DNA from: JBMHDN01 sp049889355
GTDB lineage: Bacteria > Pseudomonadota > Alphaproteobacteria > Puniceispirillales > Puniceispirillaceae
Assembly: GCA_049889355.1 (NCBI GenBank)
Contig: JBMHDN010000012.1
Span: forward strand, 1 to 64,000
Length of the DNA stretch: 64,000 bases
Direction of reading: 5' to 3'
Shown here one piece after another: positions 16,106-23,975 of the stretch. Below the pieces are notes generated by a model. That model saw nothing but the letters and a program-made list of their open reading frames with translations, was not told where the DNA came from and did not search any database. The translations under genes were made by a program, and so were the position numbers. Every line of letters begins with the position of its first letter. The stretch's first letter is position 1.

Positions 16106-17482
16106 ATGAGTGTTGTCACACGTTTTGCACCTTCACCCACTGGCTATCTGCATATTGGCGGTGCACGCACTGCTTTATTCAACTATCTGTTTGCCCGCCA
16201 TCATGGCGGTCAGTATCTGCTGCGCATCGAAGATACAGATAAAGAACGGTCAACAGAGGCAGCCAAACAGGCCATTCATGATGGGCTGAACTGGCTCGGG
16301 CTCAGCGGTGATCAAGAACCGCTCTTGCAATCCACCAGAGAAGACCGCCACCGCGAGATTGCGCAAGAGCTGGTTGCCAAAGGCCATGCCTATCGCTGTT
16401 ATCTGACCGCTGACGAGCTAGATGATTTGCGCAGCAGCGCGCGCGAAGATGGCCGCTCAGTGCGCTCTCCTTACCGCGCACCAGATTTTGAAGTGCCATC
16501 TGATCGCACCGATTATGTCATCCGTTTGAAAATGCCATCTGGTGGCACAGCTGAAATCACCGATTTGGTTCAAGGGACAGTCTCTGTTTCAGAAGATCAG
16601 CTCGATGATATGGTCTTGCTCCGCTCAGATGGGACGCCTACCTATATGTTGGCAGTGGTGGTGGATGATCACGATATGGGCATTACCCATATTTTGCGCG
16701 GCGATGATCATTTAAATAACGCCTTTCGCCAGCAACAAATCTATCTGGCGATGGGTTGGGATGTCCCGGTTTTTGGGCATATCCCGCTGATACATGGCCC
16801 AGATGGGGCCAAACTCTCCAAGCGTCATGGTGCGCTGGGTGTCGGTGACTATGCCGATATGGGCTTTTTACCAGAAGCCATGCTGAATTATCTGGCCCGC
16901 CTTGGCTGGTCTCATGGTGATGATGAGTTGTTTGATATGGCGGCCGCCACCAGCTGGTTTGACGGCTCTTCAATTGGCCGCTCGCCTGCTCGTTTTGATA
17001 TGGATAAATTGCGGGCCGTCAATGCCCATTGGCTGCGCCAGCGCAGCACCGACTGGCTGGTTGAACAAACATTAAAAGCGCATCCCGATGCGGTTGCACA
17101 GGCCCCTGCACGCTTACACCAACTGATGCCGCTTTTATCTGAACGTGCCCAGATGCTGGGGGATATCGCCGATAATGTGGGCTATCTGGTGCAAGATGGG
17201 GTGCCGGCAATGACCGAAGAAGCCGCCGCACTCCTTGATGATGAGGCGAAAGCCAGACTGGCCAGCCTTGCCACAGATATGCCAGATGATCTGGGCGATC
17301 TAGATAGTTTCAAAAGCTGGTTTAACGACTGGATGGCGTCAAAAGAATGGAAGATGAAGCAGATGGGACTGCCTTTGCGTGCGGTGCTAACAGGTACCAA
17401 AACATCGCCTTCAATTACTGATATTATGGTGGCGTTGGGTGCGACAGAAGTGCGCAACCGCATCCAAAAAGTTTGCAATTAA
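16106..17482 (+). CDS. gltX: Glutamyl-tRNA synthetase
   Basis: Charges tRNA-Glu. The 458-residue class-I synthetase opens with TRFAPSPTGYLHIGGARTAL, which contains the HIGH-type motif at about 17-20, followed by RIEDTDKERS. The KMSKS loop appears as KLSKRHG near residue 235, and the C-terminal anticodon-binding domain is present. AAGG lies upstream of the ATG. Many Alphaproteobacteria carry two GltX-like proteins and make Gln-tRNA indirectly; whether this one is discriminating cannot be judged here. gltA follows on the same strand. Confidence 0.96.
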   Translation: MSVVTRFAPSPTGYLHIGGARTALFNYLFARHHGGQYLLRIEDTDKERSTEAAKQAIHDGLNWLGLSGDQEPLLQSTREDRHREIAQELVAKGHAYRCYLTADELDDLRSSAREDGRSVRSPYRAPDFEVPSDRTDYVIRLKMPSGGTAEITDLVQGTVSVSEDQLDDMVLLRSDGTPTYMLAVVVDDHDMGITHILRGDDHLNNAFRQQQIYLAMGWDVPVFGHIPLIHGPDGAKLSKRHGALGVGDYADMGFLPEAMLNYLARLGWSHGDDELFDMAAATSWFDGSSIGRSPARFDMDKLRAVNAHWLRQRSTDWLVEQTLKAHPDAVAQAPARLHQLMPLLSERAQMLGDIADNVGYLVQDGVPAMTEEAAALLDDEAKARLASLATDMPDDLGDLDSFKSWFNDWMASKEWKMKQMGLPLRAVLTGTKTSPSITDIMVALGATEVRNRIQKVCN

Positions 17483-17501
17483 CTGCGCTTTCTGGCATAA
17501 T
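17473..17501 (+). promoter_or_regulatory. Probable sigma-70 promoter of gltA
   Basis: TTGCAA (17473-17478) and CATAAT (17496-17501) are 17 nt apart. The -35 box overlaps the last codons of gltX. The start of transcription would be about 55 nt before gltA, allowing its expression independently of gltX. Confidence 0.55.
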
Positions 17502-17566
17502 ATAGTCGCATTTTTTACACGCGCTTATCCATTGATAAAGGCGCTCACACACAAGCGGGGGACCAA

Positions 17567-18865
17567 ATGTCACAAGAAACAAATTCTAAATCAGTTACGC
17601 TTGACCTGAGTGATAAAAAGGTTGAGTTGCCTGTGTTGGATGGTTCCATTGGCCCGTCTGTTGTCGATATCCGCAAGCTTTATGGTGAAACAGGCCTGTT
17701 CACTTTTGACCCTGGCTATGGGGCGACTGGCTCATGCGTATCTGGCCTGACCTATATTGACGGTGATGTCGGCCAGCTGCTGCATCGTGGCTATTCTATT
17801 GACGAGCTGGCTGAAAAATCTGATTTCCTTGAAGTCGCTTATCTGTTGTTGAATGGCGAATTGCCAAATCAGGTGGAAAAAGAAGAATTTGATTCAGCCA
17901 TCACCAATCACACCATGGTGCATGAGCAGCTGAGCAATTTCTTCCGTGGTTTCCGGCGTGATGCACACCCGATGGCTATCATGTGCGGCGTAACCGGTGC
18001 ATTATCAGCCTTTTATCATGATTCAACGGATATTTCAGACCCAAAGCAGCGGATGATTGCCTCTCGCCGTCTGATTGCCAAAATGCCGACATTGGCAGCA
18101 ATGGCCTTTAAATATTCACAAGGTCAGCCGTTTAATTATCCGCGCAATGAACTCAGCTATGCTGAAAATTTCCTGCAGATGTGTTTTGCCGTCCCATCTG
18201 AAGATTATGTGATCGATCCGGTGTTGGCAGATGCGATGGATAAGATTTTGATCCTGCATGCTGATCATGAACAAAATGCCTCGACCTCAACCGTGCGTCT
18301 GGCTGGTTCATCTGGGGCGAACCCCTTTGCCTGTATCGCTGCTGGCATCGCTTGTTTGTGGGGCCCTGCCCATGGCGGTGCGAATGAAGCGGTGCTGACC
18401 ATGTTGGGTGAAATTGGCGATAAAAGCCGGATTCAAGAATATATCAACAAAGCACGCGACAAGAATGACCCGTTCCGCCTGTTTGGCTTTGGTCACCGCG
18501 TATATAAAAACTACGACCCACGCGCTCAGGTGATGCGCAAATCATGCCATGACGTGCTGGAAAAGCTAGGAGTCAATGATCCGCTTCTGGAACTGGCTAT
18601 GGAGCTAGAGAAAATCGCGCTCAATGACAGCTATTTCATCGAGAAAAAGCTTTATCCAAATGTGGATTTCTATTCAGGCATCATTCTGAAAGCGATGGGC
18701 TTCCCGACCTCTATGTTTACTGTGTTGTTTGCAGTCGCGCGTACCGTTGGCTGGATTTCGCAGTGGAAAGAGATGATCGAAGACCCAACACAGCGTATTG
18801 GACGGCCACGCCAGCTCTATACTGGCCCAGTGGAGCGTGCCTATACCCCTATCGATCAGCGCTGA
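17567..18865 (+). CDS. gltA: Citrate synthase
   Basis: Condenses oxaloacetate and acetyl-CoA in the first step of the TCA cycle. The 432-residue protein is of the hexameric proteobacterial type. Catalytic segments are HADHEQNAS (near 231), GFGHRVYKNYDPR (near 308) and VDFYSGI with the catalytic aspartate (near 366). The N-terminal small domain LDLSDKKVELPVLDGSIGP is typical. GGGGGA lies before the ATG. A hairpin that could end its transcript overlaps the 3' end of the convergent lpxB. Confidence 0.97.
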   Translation: MSQETNSKSVTLDLSDKKVELPVLDGSIGPSVVDIRKLYGETGLFTFDPGYGATGSCVSGLTYIDGDVGQLLHRGYSIDELAEKSDFLEVAYLLLNGELPNQVEKEEFDSAITNHTMVHEQLSNFFRGFRRDAHPMAIMCGVTGALSAFYHDSTDISDPKQRMIASRRLIAKMPTLAAMAFKYSQGQPFNYPRNELSYAENFLQMCFAVPSEDYVIDPVLADAMDKILILHADHEQNASTSTVRLAGSSGANPFACIAAGIACLWGPAHGGANEAVLTMLGEIGDKSRIQEYINKARDKNDPFRLFGFGHRVYKNYDPRAQVMRKSCHDVLEKLGVNDPLLELAMELEKIALNDSYFIEKKLYPNVDFYSGIILKAMGFPTSMFTVLFAVARTVGWISQWKEMIEDPTQRIGRPRQLYTGPVERAYTPIDQR

Positions 18866-18894
18866 TTAACCCGCGATACCTATTAAAAACAAGC

Positions 18895-20037
18895 TTAAAA
18901 GCCGTCTGGAAACAGGCGGCTTAGGCTTTTTTGGATACTGGCCTCAAAATCTGGTGCACCATTGGTAAGCAGTTGGCGCAACTCATCGGCATGCTGCTGC
19001 ATCTCAGTTTGTTTCTGGACTAGCCCTGCTTGTAGCTCATGCGCCGCCTGTAGCAGATTTTCTGCGGTAAGCTCGCTTTGGAAGAAATAGGGATAAATTT
19101 TTTTCTTCAATAAGATATGCGGCAAAATTGGATCGGTAATATAAGCAAGAGCTGGCATGATTATGGCGTTCAGTGCGCTGACCCGATAGCCTGTTATGGC
19201 TGGCATCGAGGCGATAGCTAATTCCAACGTCGCGGTCCCAGACGTACAAAAAGCAAATCCTGCCTCTTTGAGCCCTGTATCTAACCCATTGTCATAAAGC
19301 ACCTCAACCGGCAGGTCATATGCTGCAAGTGTTTTATCAATCTGAGCAGATAGATGCGGCAGAGCTGGCAATATAATGCGCCTGATATGACCATCAGACA
19401 CCAGCTTGTTCGCTGCCTCTAGCATGGTGGGCAGGATATAGCTCAATTCTGAACGCCGTGATCCTGGCATCATCAGTAAACAGTGCGGATCACGTGCTTC
19501 ATAGCGCTGGTCTTCCTTGAAACCAGCATAATGGCCAACAAAAGCTGTCTTTATGGCTTTTTCATCAAACAAGGCAGGTTCCATTGGGAATAAGCATAAA
19601 AGCGCATCAAAGTTCGCTTCAAATTTCCGGGCCCGCCATTTCCCCCATGCCCAGATGGTGGGCGCAACCATATGAATAATAGGTACCTGCCAACCAATCT
19701 CTGCCATACGTTTACGCAGTGCTTGTGCAAAACGCAGTGAAAAACCCTTGGCATCTACGGTGAAAACAGCCTGAGGGCGTGCCTCTATAACCTCCTCAAC
19801 CAGCTTGTTCATCAAGGATTTTAACCGGCCATAAGCGGTGAGGACCTGCACCACGCCCACAATCTGGAGCTGACTATAATCATAGTTGGAACGCAGCCCT
19901 TCAGAGACCATTGCAGGTCCACCCATACCCGTGAAGGATGCGCCCGGATAGTCGGTTTTCAAGGCCCGCATCAGGCCAGCTGCCAGATTATCACCTGACG
20001 GCTCGCCTGCTATGATAAAAAAATGCGGAGCACCCAT
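18895..20037 (-). CDS. lpxB: Lipid-A-disaccharide synthase
   Basis: A peripheral inner-membrane glycosyltransferase that joins UDP-2,3-diacylglucosamine and lipid X to the lipid A disaccharide. The 380-residue GT19 protein has GEPSGDNLAAGLM near residue 11, FTGMGGPAM near 36, the MPGSRRSEL motif near 190, and CTSGTATLELA near 263. It is the last gene of the lpxD-fabZ-lpxA-lpxI-lpxB block, 46 nt after lpxI, and is convergent with gltA. The lipid A pathway is represented here by lpxA, lpxD, lpxI and lpxB; lpxC and lpxK lie elsewhere. Confidence 0.96.
   Translation of the reverse strand: MGAPHFFIIAGEPSGDNLAAGLMRALKTDYPGASFTGMGGPAMVSEGLRSNYDYSQLQIVGVVQVLTAYGRLKSLMNKLVEEVIEARPQAVFTVDAKGFSLRFAQALRKRMAEIGWQVPIIHMVAPTIWAWGKWRARKFEANFDALLCLFPMEPALFDEKAIKTAFVGHYAGFKEDQRYEARDPHCLLMMPGSRRSELSYILPTMLEAANKLVSDGHIRRIILPALPHLSAQIDKTLAAYDLPVEVLYDNGLDTGLKEAGFAFCTSGTATLELAIASMPAITGYRVSALNAIIMPALAYITDPILPHILLKKKIYPYFFQSELTAENLLQAAHELQAGLVQKQTEMQQHADELRQLLTNGAPDFEASIQKSLSRLFPDGF
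18899..18932 (+). terminator. Likely terminator of gltA inside the lpxB 3' end
   Basis: AAGCCGTCTG pairs with CAGGCGGCTT around a GAAA tetraloop (one G-U pair), followed after four bases by TTTTTT. It lies 34 nt past the gltA stop and inside the last codons of the convergent lpxB. Confidence 0.5.
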
Positions 20038-20083
20038 TTATATTTTCCAACCAGTCATTGGCGCCATATTCGCTTTCAATCTG

Positions 20084-20908
20084 CTAGTCTTCAAACTGTT
20101 TGGACAGGGCTAATATGGTCAATTGATGTTTTTTTGCAAAAGCTTCAATCCCAGTCAGGCTATCAGAACTGCGGCATGTTTCCGCCTCTACCGCCAGAAC
20201 AGATAGGCCAGATTGCACCATATGTTGAAGTGTCTGAAGGCCAAATCCGGGCGCATCCAGCTTTTTATCCTGACCTGATTTCATCATTTTAAGCAGCATG
20301 GCAGGACCAGCGCCATGATCAACCAATTCAGCAGAACGTCCAATGAGCGCATCTGTGCCTTCAGTCGCTTCAATAGCTAGGATACGACCATTTTGCACAA
20401 CACAGCCCTGCCCCACATCCAATCGGCCAATCGCCCGCAAAAGCTCAACACCAAGAGCGAGTGTTTGCCGGTCCAAATCAGTCAATGACCGACCATAATG
20501 ATAGCCTTCAGCCAGGCTTAATCTCGGTAGAATATCATCTGGGTTTCGCATCGCTAAGCCTGCAGCCTCAAAATGGGCCTCCAGAATTTTCAAGAGATTA
20601 TCATCACCGCGCATACCTGCTTTGCCCAACAAAAAGAGGGCTGTTTTATCCAGCTTCATCTGAAATAAAGGAGGCCGCACCACCTTTCCAGCCATTGTCA
20701 TAGATGTGCAATTAGCATCCTTAAAGGCTTTGGTAATAGCGCTAATCTGCCCCATTGCCTGGTGCATATGCTCATAATCAGAAAAATCGGCATCTGCCTG
20801 ATTTTCAAGGCAAATAATGAAGGGCGCAGGGCCTGTTTTCGCGAGTGCCTCAGCCAATTGAAGCGGATGCTTGCCCTGCCCGGCTAAGATGCCGCAACGC
20901 GCCGTCAT
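20084..20908 (-). CDS. lpxI: UDP-2,3-diacylglucosamine pyrophosphatase LpxI
   Basis: LpxI replaces LpxH in many Alphaproteobacteria and hydrolyses UDP-2,3-diacylglucosamine to lipid X and UMP. The 274-residue protein opens with CGILAGQGKHPLQLAEAL and contains GKVVRPPLFQMKLDKTALF, DDNLLKILEAHFEAAG, and the C-terminal ATEGTDALIGRSAELVDHG region of the DUF1009/LpxI family. An upstream in-frame start (20950) would overlap lpxA; ATG at 20908 leaves 5 nt and matches the family N-terminus. Its position between lpxA and lpxB supports the assignment. Confidence 0.93.
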   Translation of the reverse strand: MTARCGILAGQGKHPLQLAEALAKTGPAPFIICLENQADADFSDYEHMHQAMGQISAITKAFKDANCTSMTMAGKVVRPPLFQMKLDKTALFLLGKAGMRGDDNLLKILEAHFEAAGLAMRNPDDILPRLSLAEGYHYGRSLTDLDRQTLALGVELLRAIGRLDVGQGCVVQNGRILAIEATEGTDALIGRSAELVDHGAGPAMLLKMMKSGQDKKLDAPGFGLQTLQHMVQSGLSVLAVEAETCRSSDSLTGIEAFAKKHQLTILALSKQFED

Positions 20909-20913
20909 CGCTC

Positions 20914-21738
20914 TTACGCCCTTTTCTGAGCCCCAAGCACCGGATGGCACAAGGGACGTTTCCGCTCAGAGGTAATGAAATCAAGGATATCGTGCATTGC
21001 CTTTGATGTGGCGGGATCTGCACGCATATCCTCTAGACGCGTTTGAAAAACACCTTCTGCGTCTTCAAAGAGGGTTTTATAGCCTTTGCGCAGGTCTTGC
21101 ACTTCAGACTTGCTGAAACCACGCCGCTTTAGGCCAATGACATTCAACCCCTGAAGGCTGGCATGCTCGCCCACAACCGCACCATAGGGGATGACATCTT
21201 CAACCACCGTGGATTTTGCGCCGATAATGGCCTGACTGCCAATCTTAACAAATGGGTGAATGGCACAATAACCGCCAAAATAGACATGATCACCGGCTTT
21301 GACATGACCAGCCAACCCTACCCCATTGGCTAAGATAGCATGATCGCCAATCACACAATCATGCGCAACATGAGTACCCACCATGAAAAAGCTGTCACTG
21401 CCAATTTGGGTTACCCCTTCATCAAGGACAGTGCCACGATGCATGGTCACATGTTCTCTGATGATGTTTCGGGCACCGATAATGAGTTTGGTGTCTTCAC
21501 CTGCATATTTTGTATGTTGGGGTGTATCGCCCAGAATAGTGAAGGAATGAATATCACAATCTGGGCCGATTTCAGTTGGGCCGCTAATCACGACGTGACT
21601 GGCAATTTTGGTGTTGTCGCCAATCATTACATCAGCGCCAATCACACTATACGCCCCAACATGAACCCCCTTGCCGAGCTGCGCCTTAGCGTCAATGACG
21701 GCTGTTGGGTGAATGACACACTCATCTGATTCAGGCAA
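20914..21738 (-). CDS. lpxA: UDP-N-acetylglucosamine acyltransferase
   Basis: Transfers an R-3-hydroxyacyl chain from ACP to UDP-GlcNAc, the first lipid A step. The 274-residue protein is a left-handed beta helix of hexapeptide repeats (IHPTAVIDAKAQLGKGVHVG onward) with the catalytic-histidine region VGTHVAHDCVIGDHAI and MHRGTV. It ends in the helical C-terminal domain of LpxA. The start codon is TTG: GAGGAG is placed 8 nt before TTG at 21738, and homology begins there. It follows fabZ by 27 nt. Confidence 0.95.
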   Translation of the reverse strand: MPESDECVIHPTAVIDAKAQLGKGVHVGAYSVIGADVMIGDNTKIASHVVISGPTEIGPDCDIHSFTILGDTPQHTKYAGEDTKLIIGARNIIREHVTMHRGTVLDEGVTQIGSDSFFMVGTHVAHDCVIGDHAILANGVGLAGHVKAGDHVYFGGYCAIHPFVKIGSQAIIGAKSTVVEDVIPYGAVVGEHASLQGLNVIGLKRRGFSKSEVQDLRKGYKTLFEDAEGVFQTRLEDMRADPATSKAMHDILDFITSERKRPLCHPVLGAQKRA

Positions 21739-21765
21739 CGGCTTTACTCCTCAAAACTGGCGCGT

Positions 21766-22224
21766 TTACGCGTTCGCTGGTACAATCATGGCTGAGAATT
21801 CTGCTTGTGTCACCACTTTGCCATCTACCTCTGCCTTACCGCTGAACTTCCACAATGTTGCCTTTGTGGCTATCTTTTCGACATGTAATTTCAGCATATC
21901 GCCAGGGCGCACCGGCCTTTTGAACCGAGTCTTGTCAATCGTGGTGAAAAAGACCAGCTTGCCATCTGTGTCTTCTGGAAAGCTGTGTGCCACCAGACAG
22001 CTGGCCGTCTGGGCCATAGCCTCGATGATCAGCACGCCCGGCATCACCGGATTGCCTGGGAAATGGCCTGCAAAATAAGGCTCACCACCTGAAACCGCTT
22101 TAATACCAGTGGCACGCTCACTTGTTACAATGTCTTCTACACGGTCAATCAGCAAAAAAGGCGGGCGATGTGGAATGGCTTTTTCAATCGCGACATAATC
22201 CATGCTGTTTGTTGTTTCTGACAT
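21766..22224 (-). CDS. fabZ: 3-hydroxyacyl-ACP dehydratase FabZ
   Basis: Dehydrates 3-hydroxyacyl-ACP in fatty acid elongation, and so competes with LpxA and LpxD for the same substrate. The 152-residue hotdog-fold protein has IPHRPPFLLIDRV at about 14-26 and the active-site HFPGNPVMPGVLIIEAMAQ with catalytic His and Glu. An upstream start at 22257 is not needed: GAGGAG is 7-8 nt before the ATG at 22224. It sits between lpxD and lpxA in the standard order. Confidence 0.96.
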   Translation of the reverse strand: MSETTNSMDYVAIEKAIPHRPPFLLIDRVEDIVTSERATGIKAVSGGEPYFAGHFPGNPVMPGVLIIEAMAQTASCLVAHSFPEDTDGKLVFFTTIDKTRFKRPVRPGDMLKLHVEKIATKATLWKFSGKAEVDGKVVTQAEFSAMIVPANA

Positions 22225-22296
22225 TTTCATCTCCTCAAAAAATATGGCGGTTTGCATGATGAAACATTCAGCTTCATCACGCTCATTTTTTAACCT

Positions 22297-23289
22297 TTAT
22301 TTCGAACGGCGTTCTTGTAACTTCTCTGAGACGAGTTTTTTCAAAACAGCCTGTGACCGCCAATAACTGCGTGCTGGCTCGGCTGGGAAGCCGGCAAATT
22401 GTCCTGGCCCAAGTGACTGGGTTGCCCCTGTACGGCTGAGCAAAACCGTTTTATCCGCGATTTCGATATGGTCTGCAACACCCACCTGGGCACCGATGAT
22501 GCAATCACATCCAATATGCACTGAGCCGGATATGCCGGTTTGTGCCAATATCAAGGTGCGCTTGCCTATCTGGACGTTATGGCCAATCTGAACATGCGTA
22601 TCGACCATCACCATATCGTCAAGAATAGTATCATCCAAAACACCGCGATCAATGTTGCATTGCTGGCTGATATGACAATGGGCCCCGATACGCACACGCC
22701 CCAGATGCGGAATTTTGACAGCGCCATCTGCGGTCATTTCAAATCCAAACCCGGCTTGACCAATGGTCGCATGGCCGCCGATAAAACTGCCTTCACCGAT
22801 ATCGCAATGTTGGAGCTGACAATGCGCTGCGATTTGTACCCCATCGCCTAGACGCGTTCCAGGACCGATCACACAATAAGCACCAATGCTAACCCCTTCC
22901 CCAATCTCGGCTGTCTGGTCAATAATAGCTGTTGGATGAATGATAGGTTCAGGCGTCAAATCAGGATATAGCAACCCGGCCATTTTAGCATAGGCCAGTC
23001 TTGGCTTGTCATGCAGTAGAATGACAGAGGCCCCAGTTGTTGCCTCAGCATAGGTTTGAAATAGAGCCTCACTGGTTAATAGAATATAACCGGTTTTTTG
23101 GCTTAACCCTTCAAAGGCTGATTTATTCGAAATGTAAATCAGCATGGCTGCCTTAGCCATTTGTGGCTGGCCAACCTGATTAACCATCAGATCGGCATCC
23201 CCGCTATGTAATCTGGCACCAACCTGTTCGGCCAAATGACCAGCAGATAACGAGAGAGAGGTGAAATGCGGGTTAGTTTCCAACCACAT
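22297..23289 (-). CDS. lpxD: UDP-3-O-acylglucosamine N-acyltransferase
   Basis: Adds the second acyl chain (N-linked) in lipid A synthesis. The 330-residue trimeric hexapeptide-repeat enzyme has an N-terminal uridine-binding domain, then repeats from about residue 110 (IHPTAIIDQTAEIGEGVSIG). The catalytic histidine region is VDTHVQIGHNVQIG near 240. It overlaps skp by 17 nt. The ATG at 23289 has GGAGG immediately before it, which is too close; TTG two codons later (23283) would have better spacing and may be the real start. Confidence 0.94.
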   Translation of the reverse strand: MWLETNPHFTSLSLSAGHLAEQVGARLHSGDADLMVNQVGQPQMAKAAMLIYISNKSAFEGLSQKTGYILLTSEALFQTYAEATTGASVILLHDKPRLAYAKMAGLLYPDLTPEPIIHPTAIIDQTAEIGEGVSIGAYCVIGPGTRLGDGVQIAAHCQLQHCDIGEGSFIGGHATIGQAGFGFEMTADGAVKIPHLGRVRIGAHCHISQQCNIDRGVLDDTILDDMVMVDTHVQIGHNVQIGKRTLILAQTGISGSVHIGCDCIIGAQVGVADHIEIADKTVLLSRTGATQSLGPGQFAGFPAEPARSYWRSQAVLKKLVSEKLQERRSK

Positions 23290-23890
23290 CCTCCGTATCT
23301 GCTTGGGGTGTGTCTTCTGTGATAATCAGACGTGCATTTTTTGTCCGTTCATCAAGACGGGTGAGCACTTCTTGTGTAATATTGAGATCTTGCCTGAAAA
23401 TAATGCTGTTATCGCGTGTTAAAACAAGGTCAAGGCGTTGTTCACGTGCAATATCAGTGATGATTTCCAGACCCAATTCACGCAGCGCGTTCTGGGCGTC
23501 CTGAAAGGCCTGATCAAGCGATTGCCGGCGTTGCTGGATCTCTTGCTGGGTGGTCGATACCTCAGCCTGAAATTCCTGAACGGCTGTATTATAGGCGCTC
23601 TGAGACATAACAGATTTTTTTAACTGCAATTCACGCTCTCGCTCAAAGAGGTTTTTCTCGCGTTCTGCAAATTCTGCCTGAAACTCATCACGTTTGGCAT
23701 CCAGCAATTCACGCACTTTAGCTGTACCAGCTGCATTGCGCAGGACATAACCCATATCGACCAAACCAATACGCGATACATTAAAACCTGCCTGGCCAGC
23801 CTCTTGTGCAACCGCATGCGTTAGGCCAACCGGAACACAAAGAGACAATATGGCGATAAAGGCCAACATGCGCGTTTTGAAGATTGTCAT
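23273..23890 (-). CDS. skp: OmpH/Skp-family periplasmic chaperone
   Basis: A periplasmic holdase for unfolded outer-membrane proteins on their way to BamA. The 205-residue protein has a signal peptide (MTIFKTRMLAFIAILSLCV with cleavage near AVAQEA at about 28-31). A long coiled-coil segment from about 60 to 130 is rich in Glu, Arg and Gln, followed by the beta-strand body. The family is recognised from IGLVDMGYVLRNAAGTAKV and the coiled coil more than from single residues. It lies between bamA and lpxD, the normal place. Confidence 0.92.
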   Translation of the reverse strand: MTIFKTRMLAFIAILSLCVPVGLTHAVAQEAGQAGFNVSRIGLVDMGYVLRNAAGTAKVRELLDAKRDEFQAEFAEREKNLFERERELQLKKSVMSQSAYNTAVQEFQAEVSTTQQEIQQRRQSLDQAFQDAQNALRELGLEIITDIAREQRLDLVLTRDNSIIFRQDLNITQEVLTRLDERTKNARLIITEDTPQADTEDVVGN

Positions 23891-23975
23891 TTTTTGGTTC
23901 CTATCTTTCAGCGACTATACCGCTGATTGCTGAAGGTCAGACCAGATAAGTGGCCATGGCATTTTTTTCACCCTA

